Source: Rhizobium subbaraonis
GTDB taxonomy: Bacteria; Pseudomonadota; Alphaproteobacteria; Rhizobiales; Rhizobiaceae
NCBI RefSeq assembly: GCF_900220975.1
Contig: NZ_OBQD01000006.1
Location: forward strand, 305,351-369,350
Reading direction: 5' to 3'
DNA: 64,000 nucleotides
Shown: one piece after another, positions 17,220 to 25,613 of the stretch
Layout of the letters: each line of letters begins with the position of its first letter
Position numbering within the stretch: the stretch's first letter is position 1
The notes under the pieces: generated by a model
The model's database searches: none
Told to the model about the DNA's origin: nothing
The model's input: only the letters and a program-made list of their open reading frames with translations
Made by a program: the position numbers and the translations under genes

Positions 17220-17243
17220 TGGGTGTTACCGAAGTGACACCCA
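17220..17243. promoter_or_regulatory. palindrome after the MFS gene and before doxX
   Basis: TGGGTGT (17220-17226) and ACACCCA (17237-17243) form a 7-bp stem, followed by CAATTTT. It can be read as a terminator of the MFS gene. Its core GTTAC-CGAA-GTGAC is also operator-like and lies 122 bp before the DoxX gene. Confidence 0.45.
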
Positions 17244-17364
17244 CAATTTTCCGCTCTGCTAGACATGTCTCCAGCGACCCGCCGCGACGATCCAAAGGAT
17301 CGGGCGGGTCGGCACCGGTCCGCCCGGCGGGCACGGGACGTCAACATGTCAATCGGAGACTGAA

Positions 17365-17784
17365 ATGCCTCGCTTCATCGATTCGCTTACCGGATCCACC
17401 TGGTTCGGCTATGTCGCACGCACGGTGCTGACATCGATGTTCTGGATGAGCGGCCTCGCCAAGCTCATCAACTTCGACGCCGGCGTTGCCGAGATGGCCC
17501 ATTTCGGGCTCGAACCCGCCCCCTTCTTCAATGCGGCCGTGGCGCTGACGCAGCTGTTCGGCTCCGCCTTCATCATCGCCAACCGCCTGACCTGGCTCGG
17601 CGCCGGCATGCTGGCGGTCTTCACCGCCCTGACCATTCCGATCGCCCATGCCTTCTGGACCATGGAGGAGCCGTTCAGGACGCTGGAGTTCTACGTCGTC
17701 GCAGAACACGTCACCGTCATCGGCGCCCTGATGGTCGTGGCATGGAAATCCTCCCATCCGGAACCGGTTGCCGCTGCGGCGTAG
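17365..17784 (+). CDS. DoxX family membrane protein
   Basis: A 139-residue protein with four membrane segments. FWMSGLAKLINFDAGVAEMAHFGL, ALTQLFGSAFIIANRLTWLGAGMLA and EHVTVIGALMVVA fit the DoxX family, small inner-membrane proteins of uncertain redox or stress function, often near HxlR/MarR-type regulators. No regulator gene adjoins it here, though a palindrome lies upstream. Confidence 0.85.
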   Translation: MPRFIDSLTGSTWFGYVARTVLTSMFWMSGLAKLINFDAGVAEMAHFGLEPAPFFNAAVALTQLFGSAFIIANRLTWLGAGMLAVFTALTIPIAHAFWTMEEPFRTLEFYVVAEHVTVIGALMVVAWKSSHPEPVAAAA

Positions 17785-17792
17785 CGGCGACG

Positions 17793-17830
17793 GGACGCCG
17801 CCCTGCCCCCCACTCTCCGGGGCGGCGTCC
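17793..17830 (+). terminator. terminator-like hairpin after doxX
   Basis: GGACGCCGCC (17793-17802) pairs with GGCGGCGTCC (17821-17830) in a 10-bp GC-rich stem just after the doxX stop. There is no T-run, so it may be a processing barrier rather than an intrinsic terminator. Confidence 0.5.
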
Positions 17831-17916
17831 TCGCTTGCCTCACGTCCGGAACGGGGCACGGCGCTGGCCGCAGGTCTGCCGTCGAAGCGGACAGGAGGCC
17901 GAAGATCCGGAACGTG

Positions 17917-17947
17917 AAAAGCCCCGGCACTCGGTGTCGGGGCTTGT
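17917..17947 (-). terminator. rho-independent terminator of the glycine betaine-type ABC operon
   Basis: Read on the minus strand, AAGCCCCGACACC pairs with the GTGCCGGGGCTT arm around a short loop and ends in a T-run (CTTTT). It lies 25 bp after the permease gene and closes the operon there. Confidence 0.7.
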
Positions 17948-17971
17948 CTCGTAGGCGCAGGGTGGGCCAGA

Positions 17972-18859
17972 TCAGCCGTGCACGATCTCGCGGTGGCGCT
18001 GCAGGCGCTTGCCGTAGGCCTGGCTGACGCGGTCGAAGATGATGGCGATGCCGACGATGGCAAGCCCGTTGAACATGCCGAGCGTGAAGTACTGGTTGGA
18101 GATCGCCTTCAGCACCGGCTGGCCGAGCCCCTGCACGCCGATCATCGAGGCGATGACCACCATGGCAAGCGCCATCATGATCGTCTGGTTGATGCCGGCC
18201 ATGATGGTCGGCAGGGCCAAGGGCATCTGCACGTTCTTCAATTTCTGCCAGCCGGAGGAGCCGAAGGCGTCGGCCGCCTCGAGCACGTCCTTGTCGACGA
18301 GGCGGATGCCGAGATTGGTGAGACGGATCATCGGCGGGATGGCGTAGATCACCACGGCGATCAGCCCCGGCACCTTGCCGATGCCGAGCAGCATGACGAC
18401 GGGGATCAGATAGACGAAGCTCGGCATCGTCTGCATCACGTCGAGGATCGGATTGATCAGGTTCTGCAGCCGGTCGGAGCGCGACATGGCTATGCCGATC
18501 GGAATGCCGATCGCGATCGACAGGACGGTGCAGACGAAGATCATCGAGATGGTCTTCATCGTATCGTCCCACATGTCGAAGTAACCGATGACGAGAAGCG
18601 TGCCGACGCAGCCGGCAACGATCTTCCAGTTGCGGCTGGCGAACCAGGCGATCAGGGCGATCGCGAGAATGACGATCGGCCAGGGCGTGCGCGTCAACAG
18701 CCGTTCGGACTGGATCAGGAAGAACTGCAACGGCTCGAAGAAGCTCTCGATCGCGTCGCCATAGGCGCGGGTAAAGGCGCGGAATCCTTCATCGATCGCC
18801 TTTTTCAGATCGCGCAGCGAGTTGTCGTTCATATGCGGAAATTTGGTGAGCCATTCCAT
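17972..18859 (-). CDS. glycine betaine/choline-type ABC transporter permease
   Basis: A 295-residue ProW/OpuAB/ChoW-type permease. There is a ~65-residue cytoplasmic N-terminus, then 6-7 membrane helices; MQTMPSFVYLIPVVMLLGIG and the EAF-like loop EAADAFGSSGWQKLKNVQMP contact the ATPase. ATG 18859 is chosen because AAGGGGATC precedes it; the frame is open 20 codons further. It is the last gene of the operon: a terminator follows and no ATPase gene is present. Confidence 0.88.
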   Translation of the reverse strand: MEWLTKFPHMNDNSLRDLKKAIDEGFRAFTRAYGDAIESFFEPLQFFLIQSERLLTRTPWPIVILAIALIAWFASRNWKIVAGCVGTLLVIGYFDMWDDTMKTISMIFVCTVLSIAIGIPIGIAMSRSDRLQNLINPILDVMQTMPSFVYLIPVVMLLGIGKVPGLIAVVIYAIPPMIRLTNLGIRLVDKDVLEAADAFGSSGWQKLKNVQMPLALPTIMAGINQTIMMALAMVVIASMIGVQGLGQPVLKAISNQYFTLGMFNGLAIVGIAIIFDRVSQAYGKRLQRHREIVHG

Positions 18860-18929
18860 GCCGATCCCCTTTTCTTGTACATCCTCGATGCCGGCCATTT
18901 CGCCAGCAACCGCCGGCAAACCGGCAAAC

Positions 18930-18952
18930 GGCGCACCCCTCAGAGGTGCGCC
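18930..18952 (-). promoter_or_regulatory. intercistronic hairpin between binding protein and permease genes
   Basis: GGCGCACC (18930-18937) and GGTGCGCC (18945-18952) form a perfect 8-bp stem with a 7-base loop in the 114-bp gap. Such hairpins in ABC operons protect the upstream binding-protein mRNA and lower permease expression. This role is inferred from position. Confidence 0.5.
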
Positions 18953-18973
18953 GCAAAGTTCAAGCGCGGAGGA

Positions 18974-19972
18974 TCAAAGCGAGGCCTTGATCTTTTCGGC
19001 GGCCTCCGGAGAAACCCAAGGGGTCCACAGGGCTTCGTTTTCCTGGAGGAAGTGCTTGGCGCCATCCTCGCCGCTCGCCTGGTTGTCCGTCATCCAGGCC
19101 ATCAGCTTGTTGACGGTGTCGTTGGTCCAGGAGCGCTTGTTGAGATAGTCCATGACGTCGGAACCGGCACGCTCGGAGAAGCTCTTGGTGACGAGGGTCT
19201 GCACCTTGTCCTTCGGCCAGTCGTTCTTCTTCGGGTCGGCGCAGTCGGCAACGGTGTTGCAGCGCTTCCACTCGGCGGTGTCGACCGGCACGCCATGTTC
19301 CAGCTTTACCATCTCATACTTGCCGAGAAGTGCCGTCGGCGCCCAGTAGTAGCCGACCCAGCCTTCCTTGCGCTCGTAGGCCTTGGCAATCGAGCCGTCG
19401 AGGCCGGCAGCCGAGCCGGTGTCGATCAGGCTGAAGCCGGCTTCCTCGCCGCCATAGGCCTTGAAGAGCTGTGCGGTGACGACCGTGCCGCCCCAGCCCT
19501 GCGGGCCGTTGTGCACGGCACCCTTGGAGCTGTCCTCCGGATCGGGGAACAGCTCGGGATGCTTCAGGACGTCATCGATCGTCTTGATCTCAGGGTTGGC
19601 GTCGGCGATGTACTTGGGGATCCACCAGCCCTGCACGGCACCGTCCGACAGTGCCACGGCGGCGCCGACGAGCTTGCCTTCCTCGATGCCGCGGTTGACG
19701 ACATCCGGCAGGAGGTCGACCCAGCCCTCGGGCGCGAGGTCCGGCTGACCCTTTTCGATCATGGAGGTGATGGTGGGAACGGTGTCGCCAACGATGATCT
19801 CGGCATTGCAGCCGTAGCCTTCGCCGAGAATGATCTTGTCCAGGCTCGCCAGAACTTCGGCGCTCTGCCAGTTCATGCTGGCGATCGTGACGTCGCCGCA
19901 TTCGGCGGATGCCGCACTCGCCAGGCCGAACAGGCCGAAGGCGAGACACGTGGATGCAAGCAGTTTTTTCAT
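18974..19972 (-). CDS. glycine betaine/proline-type ABC substrate-binding protein
   Basis: A 332-residue periplasmic protein with a signal peptide ending in ASAASA before ECGDV. The OpuAC-type fold is shown by MNWQSAEVLASLDKIIL, APEGWVDLL and WVGYYWAPTALLGKYEMVKL, whose aromatic residues would form a cation-pi box for a quaternary amine. Ligand could be glycine betaine, proline betaine, choline or a related amine. GAGGGAA precedes the ATG. It is the first gene of a two-gene operon with the permease. Confidence 0.87.
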   Translation of the reverse strand: MKKLLASTCLAFGLFGLASAASAECGDVTIASMNWQSAEVLASLDKIILGEGYGCNAEIIVGDTVPTITSMIEKGQPDLAPEGWVDLLPDVVNRGIEEGKLVGAAVALSDGAVQGWWIPKYIADANPEIKTIDDVLKHPELFPDPEDSSKGAVHNGPQGWGGTVVTAQLFKAYGGEEAGFSLIDTGSAAGLDGSIAKAYERKEGWVGYYWAPTALLGKYEMVKLEHGVPVDTAEWKRCNTVADCADPKKNDWPKDKVQTLVTKSFSERAGSDVMDYLNKRSWTNDTVNKLMAWMTDNQASGEDGAKHFLQENEALWTPWVSPEAAEKIKASL

Positions 19973-20283
19973 TGTCGGTTCCCTCTGTTATCCAGGCGGT
20001 GATAACGCCCCAATGTCCGACTGCACCGCCGCAACCGGCATCGCGATTCAGTGTACGGCCGGCCGGCCGGCAAGAAACCCGCCGGCACACCATTTCCGCA
20101 TCTGTGAGTTTTGCAGGAGTGAGGGTTAATGTCGCTCAATATGCGTCCGACACTGGCCACGTTGCGCCATCGCGAGCAATTCGCAGCGAGCGCGAAGGCT
20201 GTATCGCGCAGCAACCCCACGCTATGCGCGCAGGGTGGCTAATCAAATGATAGAACTTGGCTTTTTAGTTCGGGAACGCGGAC
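19973..20283. other. intergenic region upstream of the ABC operon
   Basis: This 311-bp region lies between the start of the binding-protein gene and the end of the L,D-transpeptidase gene, both on the minus strand. It should hold the operon promoter; I could not single out convincing -35/-10 boxes. Open frames here have no coding character. Confidence 0.5.
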
Positions 20284-20898
20284 TCAGGCCTGGATAACGA
20301 CGACGCGGTCGCCAACCTTGACGCGCTCGTAAAGGTCAATCACGTCGTGATTGAGCATCCGCACGCAGCCGCTCGACATGGCAAGCCCGATCGACTCCGG
20401 CTGGTTGGTGCCGTGGATGCGGAAGTGGGTGTCGTTGCCGCCGCGGTAGAGATACATGGCGCGGGCGCCGAGCGGGTTCCACGGGCCGCCCTCCATGCCG
20501 CCGGCGAGCTTGCGGTAGCGCTCCTCGCGACGCATCATGTTCTCCGTCGGCGTCCAGCGCGGCCACTCGGCCTTGCGACCGACATAGGCGCTGCCGGCGA
20601 ACGCCAGCCCCTCGCGACCGACACCGACGCCGTAGCGCATCGCCTTGCCGCCATCCATAACGTAGTAGAGCCGACGCGCCGGCGTATCGACGACGATCGA
20701 ACCGGGCTTGTGCGGGCCCTCATAGGCGACTTCCTGGCGGCGCAATTCCGGCTTGATCTTGTCCAGCGGCATGGCCTTGAGCGGAAATTTCTCGTCCGGC
20801 ACGGCCGCATAGTTGGCGACATGATTGGGAGCATTGGTGGCGCAGCCGGCCAAAAGGGCCGACATGCCCAAAAGCAGGCCTCGACGGGAAATCGACAT
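20284..20898 (-). CDS. L,D-transpeptidase (YkuD domain) lipoprotein
   Basis: A 204-residue protein. The N-terminus MSISRRGLLLGMSALLAGCAT has a twin-Arg-like start and a lipobox (LLAGC), so it is probably a lipid-anchored periplasmic enzyme. The YkuD domain shows IVVDTPARRLYYV at its start and the catalytic box HGTNQPESIGLAMSSGCVRM with the nucleophilic Cys, His and Arg. It would form 3-3 peptidoglycan crosslinks or attach proteins to peptidoglycan. AAGGA 8 bases before the ATG supports the start. Confidence 0.9.
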   Translation of the reverse strand: MSISRRGLLLGMSALLAGCATNAPNHVANYAAVPDEKFPLKAMPLDKIKPELRRQEVAYEGPHKPGSIVVDTPARRLYYVMDGGKAMRYGVGVGREGLAFAGSAYVGRKAEWPRWTPTENMMRREERYRKLAGGMEGGPWNPLGARAMYLYRGGNDTHFRIHGTNQPESIGLAMSSGCVRMLNHDVIDLYERVKVGDRVVVIQA

Positions 20899-21071
20899 GA
20901 ATGTGTCCTTGGTGAGTCAATATGATGACCAAGGTTTATTGAGATTATGGTTAATGAAGTGATAAGGACGTGTAGTGGAAGTTGGTCACAAGTACGTCAC
21001 CCCGACGAGGCCGGAACATTGTGAACTGCATCATCTGATGCTCTTTTGATGCATGAATTCCGGAGGCCGCG

Positions 21072-21389
21072 ATGAGAACCACGTTCACGCTGGACGACGA
21101 TCTTATCGCGCGAGCGCCGCGCTCCTGAACGAGGCCTTGTCGAAGCTTGTCCGACACGAGGGCTGCGCAGAGATCGATCCTGCCGGGCGATCTGCCGCAG
21201 GCACCTGTGGCCGCGGCGAGCGAAGTTTTCCACCTGATCAAGCAACATGGCTTGATGGGAACCGGCATCGGCTATCTCGATGCCCACCTACTGTCGTCCG
21301 TCAAGCTCAGCCCGAACACTGCACTCTGGACGCGCGCCAAGCGCCTTGCAAACATCGCACTGGCGCTTGACGTCGGCCACGCGGACTAG
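21072..21389 (+). pseudogene. VapB-VapC toxin-antitoxin remnant
   Basis: ATG 21072 opens MRTTFTLDDDLIARA, a VapB antitoxin N-terminus, which stops at 21126 after a frame change. The VapB C-terminal motif ASAALLNEALSKLVRHEG continues in another frame. From ~21190 a third frame gives LPQAPVAAASEV then GTGIGYLDAHLLSS and LWTRAKRL, the C-terminal half of a PIN-domain VapC with its DAH-type acidic residue, ending at 21389. The middle of VapB and the N-terminal half of VapC, including its first catalytic Asp, are deleted. The toxin cannot be active. Confidence 0.75.
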
Positions 21390-21435
21390 CATCGGCTGCC
21401 TGATCGGGACTGAAACGCCCGACCATCCCGCTCCG

Positions 21436-23100
21436 CTACATGTTCGGATAGACCGGCCCCTCGCCGCCCTGCGGCGGTACCCAGTTGATGTTCTGGTTGG
21501 GGTCCTTGATGTCGCAGGTCTTGCAGTGGACGCAGTTCTGGGCGTTGATGACGAACACGTCCTTGCCGTCCTTCTGCACCCATTCGTAGACGCCGGCGGG
21601 ACAGTAGCGGGTCGACGGGCCTGCGAAGACGTCCAGTTCCGAAGTCTTCTGCAGTTCCGGGTTCTTGAGCTGCAGGTGGATCGGCTGGTCTTCCTCGTGA
21701 TTGGTGTTCGACAGGAACACCGAGGAGAGACGGTCGAAGGTGAGCACGCCGTCGGGCTTGGGATAATCGATCTTGCTGTGCTTTTCGGCCGGCTCCAGCG
21801 AGGCGGCGTCGGTCTTGCCGTGCTTCAGCGTCCCGAAGAAGGAGAAGCCGAGCAGGGTGTTCGTCCACATGTCGAGGCCGCCGAGCGCCACCCCGATGGC
21901 GGTGCCGAACTTCGACCACAGCGGCTTGACGTTGCGCACCTTCTTGAGGTCCTGGCCGATGGCGCTGTCGCGCCAGCCGCGCTCGATCTCGATCGGCTCG
22001 TCATGGGCGCGGCCGGCGGAAAGCGCATCGGCGAGCTTTTCGGCTGCGAGGATGCCCGACAGCACGGCATTGTGGCTGCCCTTGATGCGCGGCACGTTGA
22101 CAAAGCCGGCCGAGCAGCCGATCAGCGCGCCGCCGGGGAACGACAGCTTCGGCACCGACTGGTAACCGCCCTCGGTGATGGCGCGGGCGCCGTAGGAGAG
22201 CCGCTTTCCGCCCTCGAAGGTGCCGCGAATGGCCGGATGCGTCTTGAAGCGCTGGAATTCCTCGAACGGATAGAGCCAGGGGTTCTTGTAGTTGAGGTGC
22301 ACGACGAAGCCGACCGCGACGAGGTTGTCTTCCAGATGATAGAGGAACGAACCACCACCAGTCTTCATGCCGAGCGGCCAGCCGAAGGAATGCTGGACCA
22401 GGCCAGGCTTGTGGTTTTCCGGGCGGACCTCCCAGAGCTCCTTCAGGCCGATGCCGAACTTCTGCGGCTCGCGGCCTTGATCCAGCTTGAACCGTGAAAT
22501 GAGTTGCTTGGCGAGCGAGCCGCGTACACCCTCGCCGATCAGCGTGTATTTGCCGAGCAGCGCCATGCCGCGGGTATAGTTCGGCCCCGGCTCGCCGTCG
22601 CGGCCGATGCCCATATCGCCGGTGGCCACCCCGATGACGGCACCCTCGTCGTTATAGAGGACTTCGGAAGCGGCAAAGCCCGGATAGATCTCGACGCCGA
22701 GTTCCTCCGCCTTGGTGGCCAGCCAGCGACAGACATTGCCGAGCGAGACGATGTAGTTGCCGTGGTTGTTCATCAAGGGTGGCATGGCGAAGTTCGGCAG
22801 GCGAACGGAGCCGGCCGGGCCGAGCAGCAGGAAATGGTCGTCCGTGACTTCGGTCTTGAAGGGATGGTCGGGATCCTCGCGCCAGTCCGGCAGCAGCCGG
22901 TCGATGCCGATCGGATCGACGACGGCGCCCGACAGGATGTGCGCGCCAACCTCGGAGCCCTTCTCCAGCACGACCACCGAGAGATCAGGATCGACCTGCT
23001 TCAGCCGGATCGCTGCCGCCAGACCGGCCGGCCCCGCGCCGACGATGACCACGTCGAATTCCATGCTCTCGCGTTCGGGAAGGTCCATCGCCTCGCTCAT
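21436..23100 (-). CDS. electron transfer flavoprotein-ubiquinone oxidoreductase
   Basis: A 554-residue monotopic membrane flavoprotein carrying electrons from ETF (fed by acyl-CoA dehydrogenases such as the one at the window start) to ubiquinone. The N-terminus has the FAD dinucleotide motif VVIVGAGPAGLAAA; NFGM-like and quinone-binding segments follow. The C-terminal 4Fe-4S site is clear: a Cys in YCPAGVYEW and the cluster CVHCKTC. ATG 23100 has GGAGG upstream; the open frame extends 23 codons further without similarity. Confidence 0.93.
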   Translation of the reverse strand: MSEAMDLPERESMEFDVVIVGAGPAGLAAAIRLKQVDPDLSVVVLEKGSEVGAHILSGAVVDPIGIDRLLPDWREDPDHPFKTEVTDDHFLLLGPAGSVRLPNFAMPPLMNNHGNYIVSLGNVCRWLATKAEELGVEIYPGFAASEVLYNDEGAVIGVATGDMGIGRDGEPGPNYTRGMALLGKYTLIGEGVRGSLAKQLISRFKLDQGREPQKFGIGLKELWEVRPENHKPGLVQHSFGWPLGMKTGGGSFLYHLEDNLVAVGFVVHLNYKNPWLYPFEEFQRFKTHPAIRGTFEGGKRLSYGARAITEGGYQSVPKLSFPGGALIGCSAGFVNVPRIKGSHNAVLSGILAAEKLADALSAGRAHDEPIEIERGWRDSAIGQDLKKVRNVKPLWSKFGTAIGVALGGLDMWTNTLLGFSFFGTLKHGKTDAASLEPAEKHSKIDYPKPDGVLTFDRLSSVFLSNTNHEEDQPIHLQLKNPELQKTSELDVFAGPSTRYCPAGVYEWVQKDGKDVFVINAQNCVHCKTCDIKDPNQNINWVPPQGGEGPVYPNM

Positions 23101-23381
23101 ATTTTCCAGCCTCCGCTGCCGTCCCCTTTGACGACTATTCGTTTTGGTGTCCTCATGACAAATGTACAAGCGTCTGTCGAGCCAAGGGGCGACAGAGAGT
23201 GGCCGTATTTGCGCATGATGTCATGCGCAGGCGCGAATGGCGCCTTTGGCCGGGACGAATCATCCCGACGGCATCATTTGCCGACGCGAAAGGGTGCGTG
23301 ATCCGGCAATCCGCCTTGCATTTGCCCGACGAACGTGGGAGGAGGCGCGCCCTTCCCGCCGTTCACCACACCGGACCCGTC

Positions 23382-24671
23382 ATGACGATCGCCTACGGCC
23401 TCGATTTCGGCACCACGAACTCGGTGCTCGCCACCACCTGCGGCACAACGACGCAGTCCGTACTCATGCAGACGCCGGTCGGCGAGACCGACACGCTCCG
23501 GACCGCGCTTTCCTTCATGAAGAAGGGCCTGCACGGCCTTTCCAGCGAAGCGGGGCCCGCCGCGATCGCCCAGTTCATCGACAACCCCGGCGAATGCCGT
23601 TTCCTCCAGTCGATCAAAACGTTTGCCGCCTCGGCCCTGTTCCAGGGCACGCTGGTCTTTGCCAAGCGCTACGATTTCGAAGACCTGATGCACGCCTTCC
23701 TGTCGCGCCTGCGGGACTATGCGGGCGCGGAATTCGAAGGCGGCGCGGGACGCGTCGTCGTCGGGCGGCCGGTCCGGTTCGCCGGCAGCAATCCGGACGA
23801 ACGGCTTGCGACGGAGCGCTACAACGCCGCACTTGCCCGCTTCGGCTTCCCCGAAGTCCATCACGTCTACGAGCCCGTTGCCGCCGCGTTCTACTTCGCG
23901 CGCAACCTCGACCGCGACGCCACCGTCCTCGTCAGCGATTTCGGCGGCGGCACGACGGACTACTCGCTGATTCGCTTCGAGAGCCATGCCGGGCGACTGA
24001 CGGCGACACCGCTCGGCCACTCCGGCGTCGGCGTTGCGGGCGATAATTTCGACTTCCGCATCATCGACAACATCGTATCGCCCGTCATCGGCAAGGGCTC
24101 GATGTTCAAGAGCTTCGACAAGCTTCTTGAAGTGCCGACCAGCTACTATGCGAATTTCGGCCGCTGGAACCAGCTCTCGATCTTCAAGACGCTGCGCGAC
24201 TTCACCGAATTGAAGAAGCTGGTCCGCGCCAGCCTCGAGCCCGAGAAGCTTGAGGCCTTCGTCGATCTCATCGAGATGGACGAAGGCTATCCGCTGTACC
24301 AGGCCGTTTCGGCAACCAAGATGCGGCTTTCGAACGCCGAGGAGACGGAATTCGCCTTTCCGCCGCTTGGCGACAAAGCCCGCCGCGTCGTCAGACGCTG
24401 TGACTTCGAAGGCTGGATCGCGCCTGAACTCGAGCGGATCGAAGAGGCGCTGGACGACGTGCTGACACAGACCGGCACGGCGCCTGGCGACATCGACAAG
24501 GTGTTCCTGACGGGGGGAACATCGTTCGTGCCGGCGGTGCGCCGACTGTTCGAGCAGCGCTTCGACCGCGACCGAATCGAAAGCGGCGGCGAACTCCTGT
24601 CAATCGCTCACGGCCTGGCCTTGATCGGCGCGCGCGACGACATCGCCGACTGGTCCGCCCGGACGCTCTGA
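23382..24671 (+). CDS. yegD: Hsp70 family protein, YegD type
   Basis: A 429-residue actin-fold ATPase lacking the Hsp70 substrate-binding domain. GLDFGTTNS (phosphate 1), VSDFGGGTTDYSLI (phosphate 2) and VFLTGGTSFVPAVRRLF (adenosine motif) are present, as is the VYEPVAAAFYFA connect motif. This is the layout of E. coli YegD, an uncharacterised Hsp70-like protein. ATG 23382 is chosen because homology starts at MTIAYGLDFG; the open frame upstream is not conserved-looking. It is followed 80 bp later by an SDR gene on the same strand. Confidence 0.88.
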   Translation: MTIAYGLDFGTTNSVLATTCGTTTQSVLMQTPVGETDTLRTALSFMKKGLHGLSSEAGPAAIAQFIDNPGECRFLQSIKTFAASALFQGTLVFAKRYDFEDLMHAFLSRLRDYAGAEFEGGAGRVVVGRPVRFAGSNPDERLATERYNAALARFGFPEVHHVYEPVAAAFYFARNLDRDATVLVSDFGGGTTDYSLIRFESHAGRLTATPLGHSGVGVAGDNFDFRIIDNIVSPVIGKGSMFKSFDKLLEVPTSYYANFGRWNQLSIFKTLRDFTELKKLVRASLEPEKLEAFVDLIEMDEGYPLYQAVSATKMRLSNAEETEFAFPPLGDKARRVVRRCDFEGWIAPELERIEEALDDVLTQTGTAPGDIDKVFLTGGTSFVPAVRRLFEQRFDRDRIESGGELLSIAHGLALIGARDDIADWSARTL

Positions 24672-24752
24672 CGGCTCCCACGGTTTGCGCCGACGCCATT
24701 CTCGACTAGTTTGCCGGCCGAACGACGATAGAACGATCACAGGGAGACTGTC

Positions 24753-25541
24753 ATGGACCTCGGAATCTCGAAAAAGAGAGCGCTGGTGCTGGCCTCGTCG
24801 CGCGGCCTCGGCCGCGCCATTGCCGTCGCACTGGCCCGGGAGGGCGCCGACGTTCTGCTCTGCGGCCGCAATGCCGAAGAGCTTTCGGCAAACTGCGCCG
24901 CAATCAACGCGGAAGGCTTGGGACGGGCCGACTTCGTCCCCGCGGACCTGTTCGAGGCAGACGTGGTCGAGCGGCTGGTGACGGGCGTTGCCGAAAAGCT
25001 GGGCGGGATCGACATCCTGGTGAACAATTCCGGCGGCCCGACGCCGGGTTCGACCGAGGACATGACGCCGGAGACGCTTCAAACCTACTTCAACGCGATG
25101 GTGCTGCGGCTGATCACGCTCACCAACCGCCTGCTTCCGCAGATGAAGAGCCAGGGTTGGGGGCGGATATTGACCGTCGCGTCTTCCGGCGTCATCGAAC
25201 CGATCCCCGGTCTGGCGCTGTCCAACACGCTGCGGCCGGCGCTTGCCGGCTGGTCGAAGACGCTGGCAAGCGAGGTGGCCGCCCAGGGGATAACCGCCAA
25301 CCTCCTGCTTCCGGGCAGCATTCTGACGGACCGGCTGAAAAGCCTGGATGCTGCTGCAGCCAAGCGAAGCGGCCGGACGCTGGAGGAAATCGCGGCTGCG
25401 TCCGAGGCGGCCATTCCCGCCGGGCGCTACGGTACGGTCGAGGAATTCGCCGCCACGGCGGCTTTCCTGTGCAGCCAGCCGGCCAGCTACGTGACCGGCA
25501 GCATCATCCGCTGCGACGGCGGTGCTGCGCGCTCCGTCTGA
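24753..25541 (+). CDS. SDR family protein with altered catalytic motif
   Basis: A 262-residue Rossmann-fold protein. The cofactor motif ASSRGLGRAIAVALA replaces TGxxxGxG with an S-rich version, and the NNSGG structural motif is present. Where a classical SDR has Ser...YxxxK, this one reads SSGVIEPIPGLALSNTLR, so the Tyr/Lys pair is replaced by SNTLR. The C-terminal half (ITANLLLPGSILTDRL, SYVTGSIIRCDGG) is FabG-like. It belongs to an SDR clade I recall as annotated 3-oxoacyl-ACP reductase, but normal SDR chemistry is doubtful. GGGAG lies 6 bases before the ATG. Confidence 0.8.
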   Translation: MDLGISKKRALVLASSRGLGRAIAVALAREGADVLLCGRNAEELSANCAAINAEGLGRADFVPADLFEADVVERLVTGVAEKLGGIDILVNNSGGPTPGSTEDMTPETLQTYFNAMVLRLITLTNRLLPQMKSQGWGRILTVASSGVIEPIPGLALSNTLRPALAGWSKTLASEVAAQGITANLLLPGSILTDRLKSLDAAAAKRSGRTLEEIAAASEAAIPAGRYGTVEEFAATAAFLCSQPASYVTGSIIRCDGGAARSV

Positions 25542-25613
25542 CGCAGAGAGCTTCGACGCGGGATAAGCGGCACGCGGCTGTCGCGCCCTTGCCGCCCATG
25601 CAAGGGTTCCTGT

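Noticed and set aside
16010..17347. Open frame of 445 codons on the minus strand over the MFS gene
   Set aside because: Arg/Asp/His-rich mirror of a hydrophobic transporter gene, typical of GC-rich antisense frames.
17978..20002. Open frame of 674 codons on the plus strand
   Set aside because: It runs antisense through the permease and binding-protein genes and the hairpin between them; no motif supports it.
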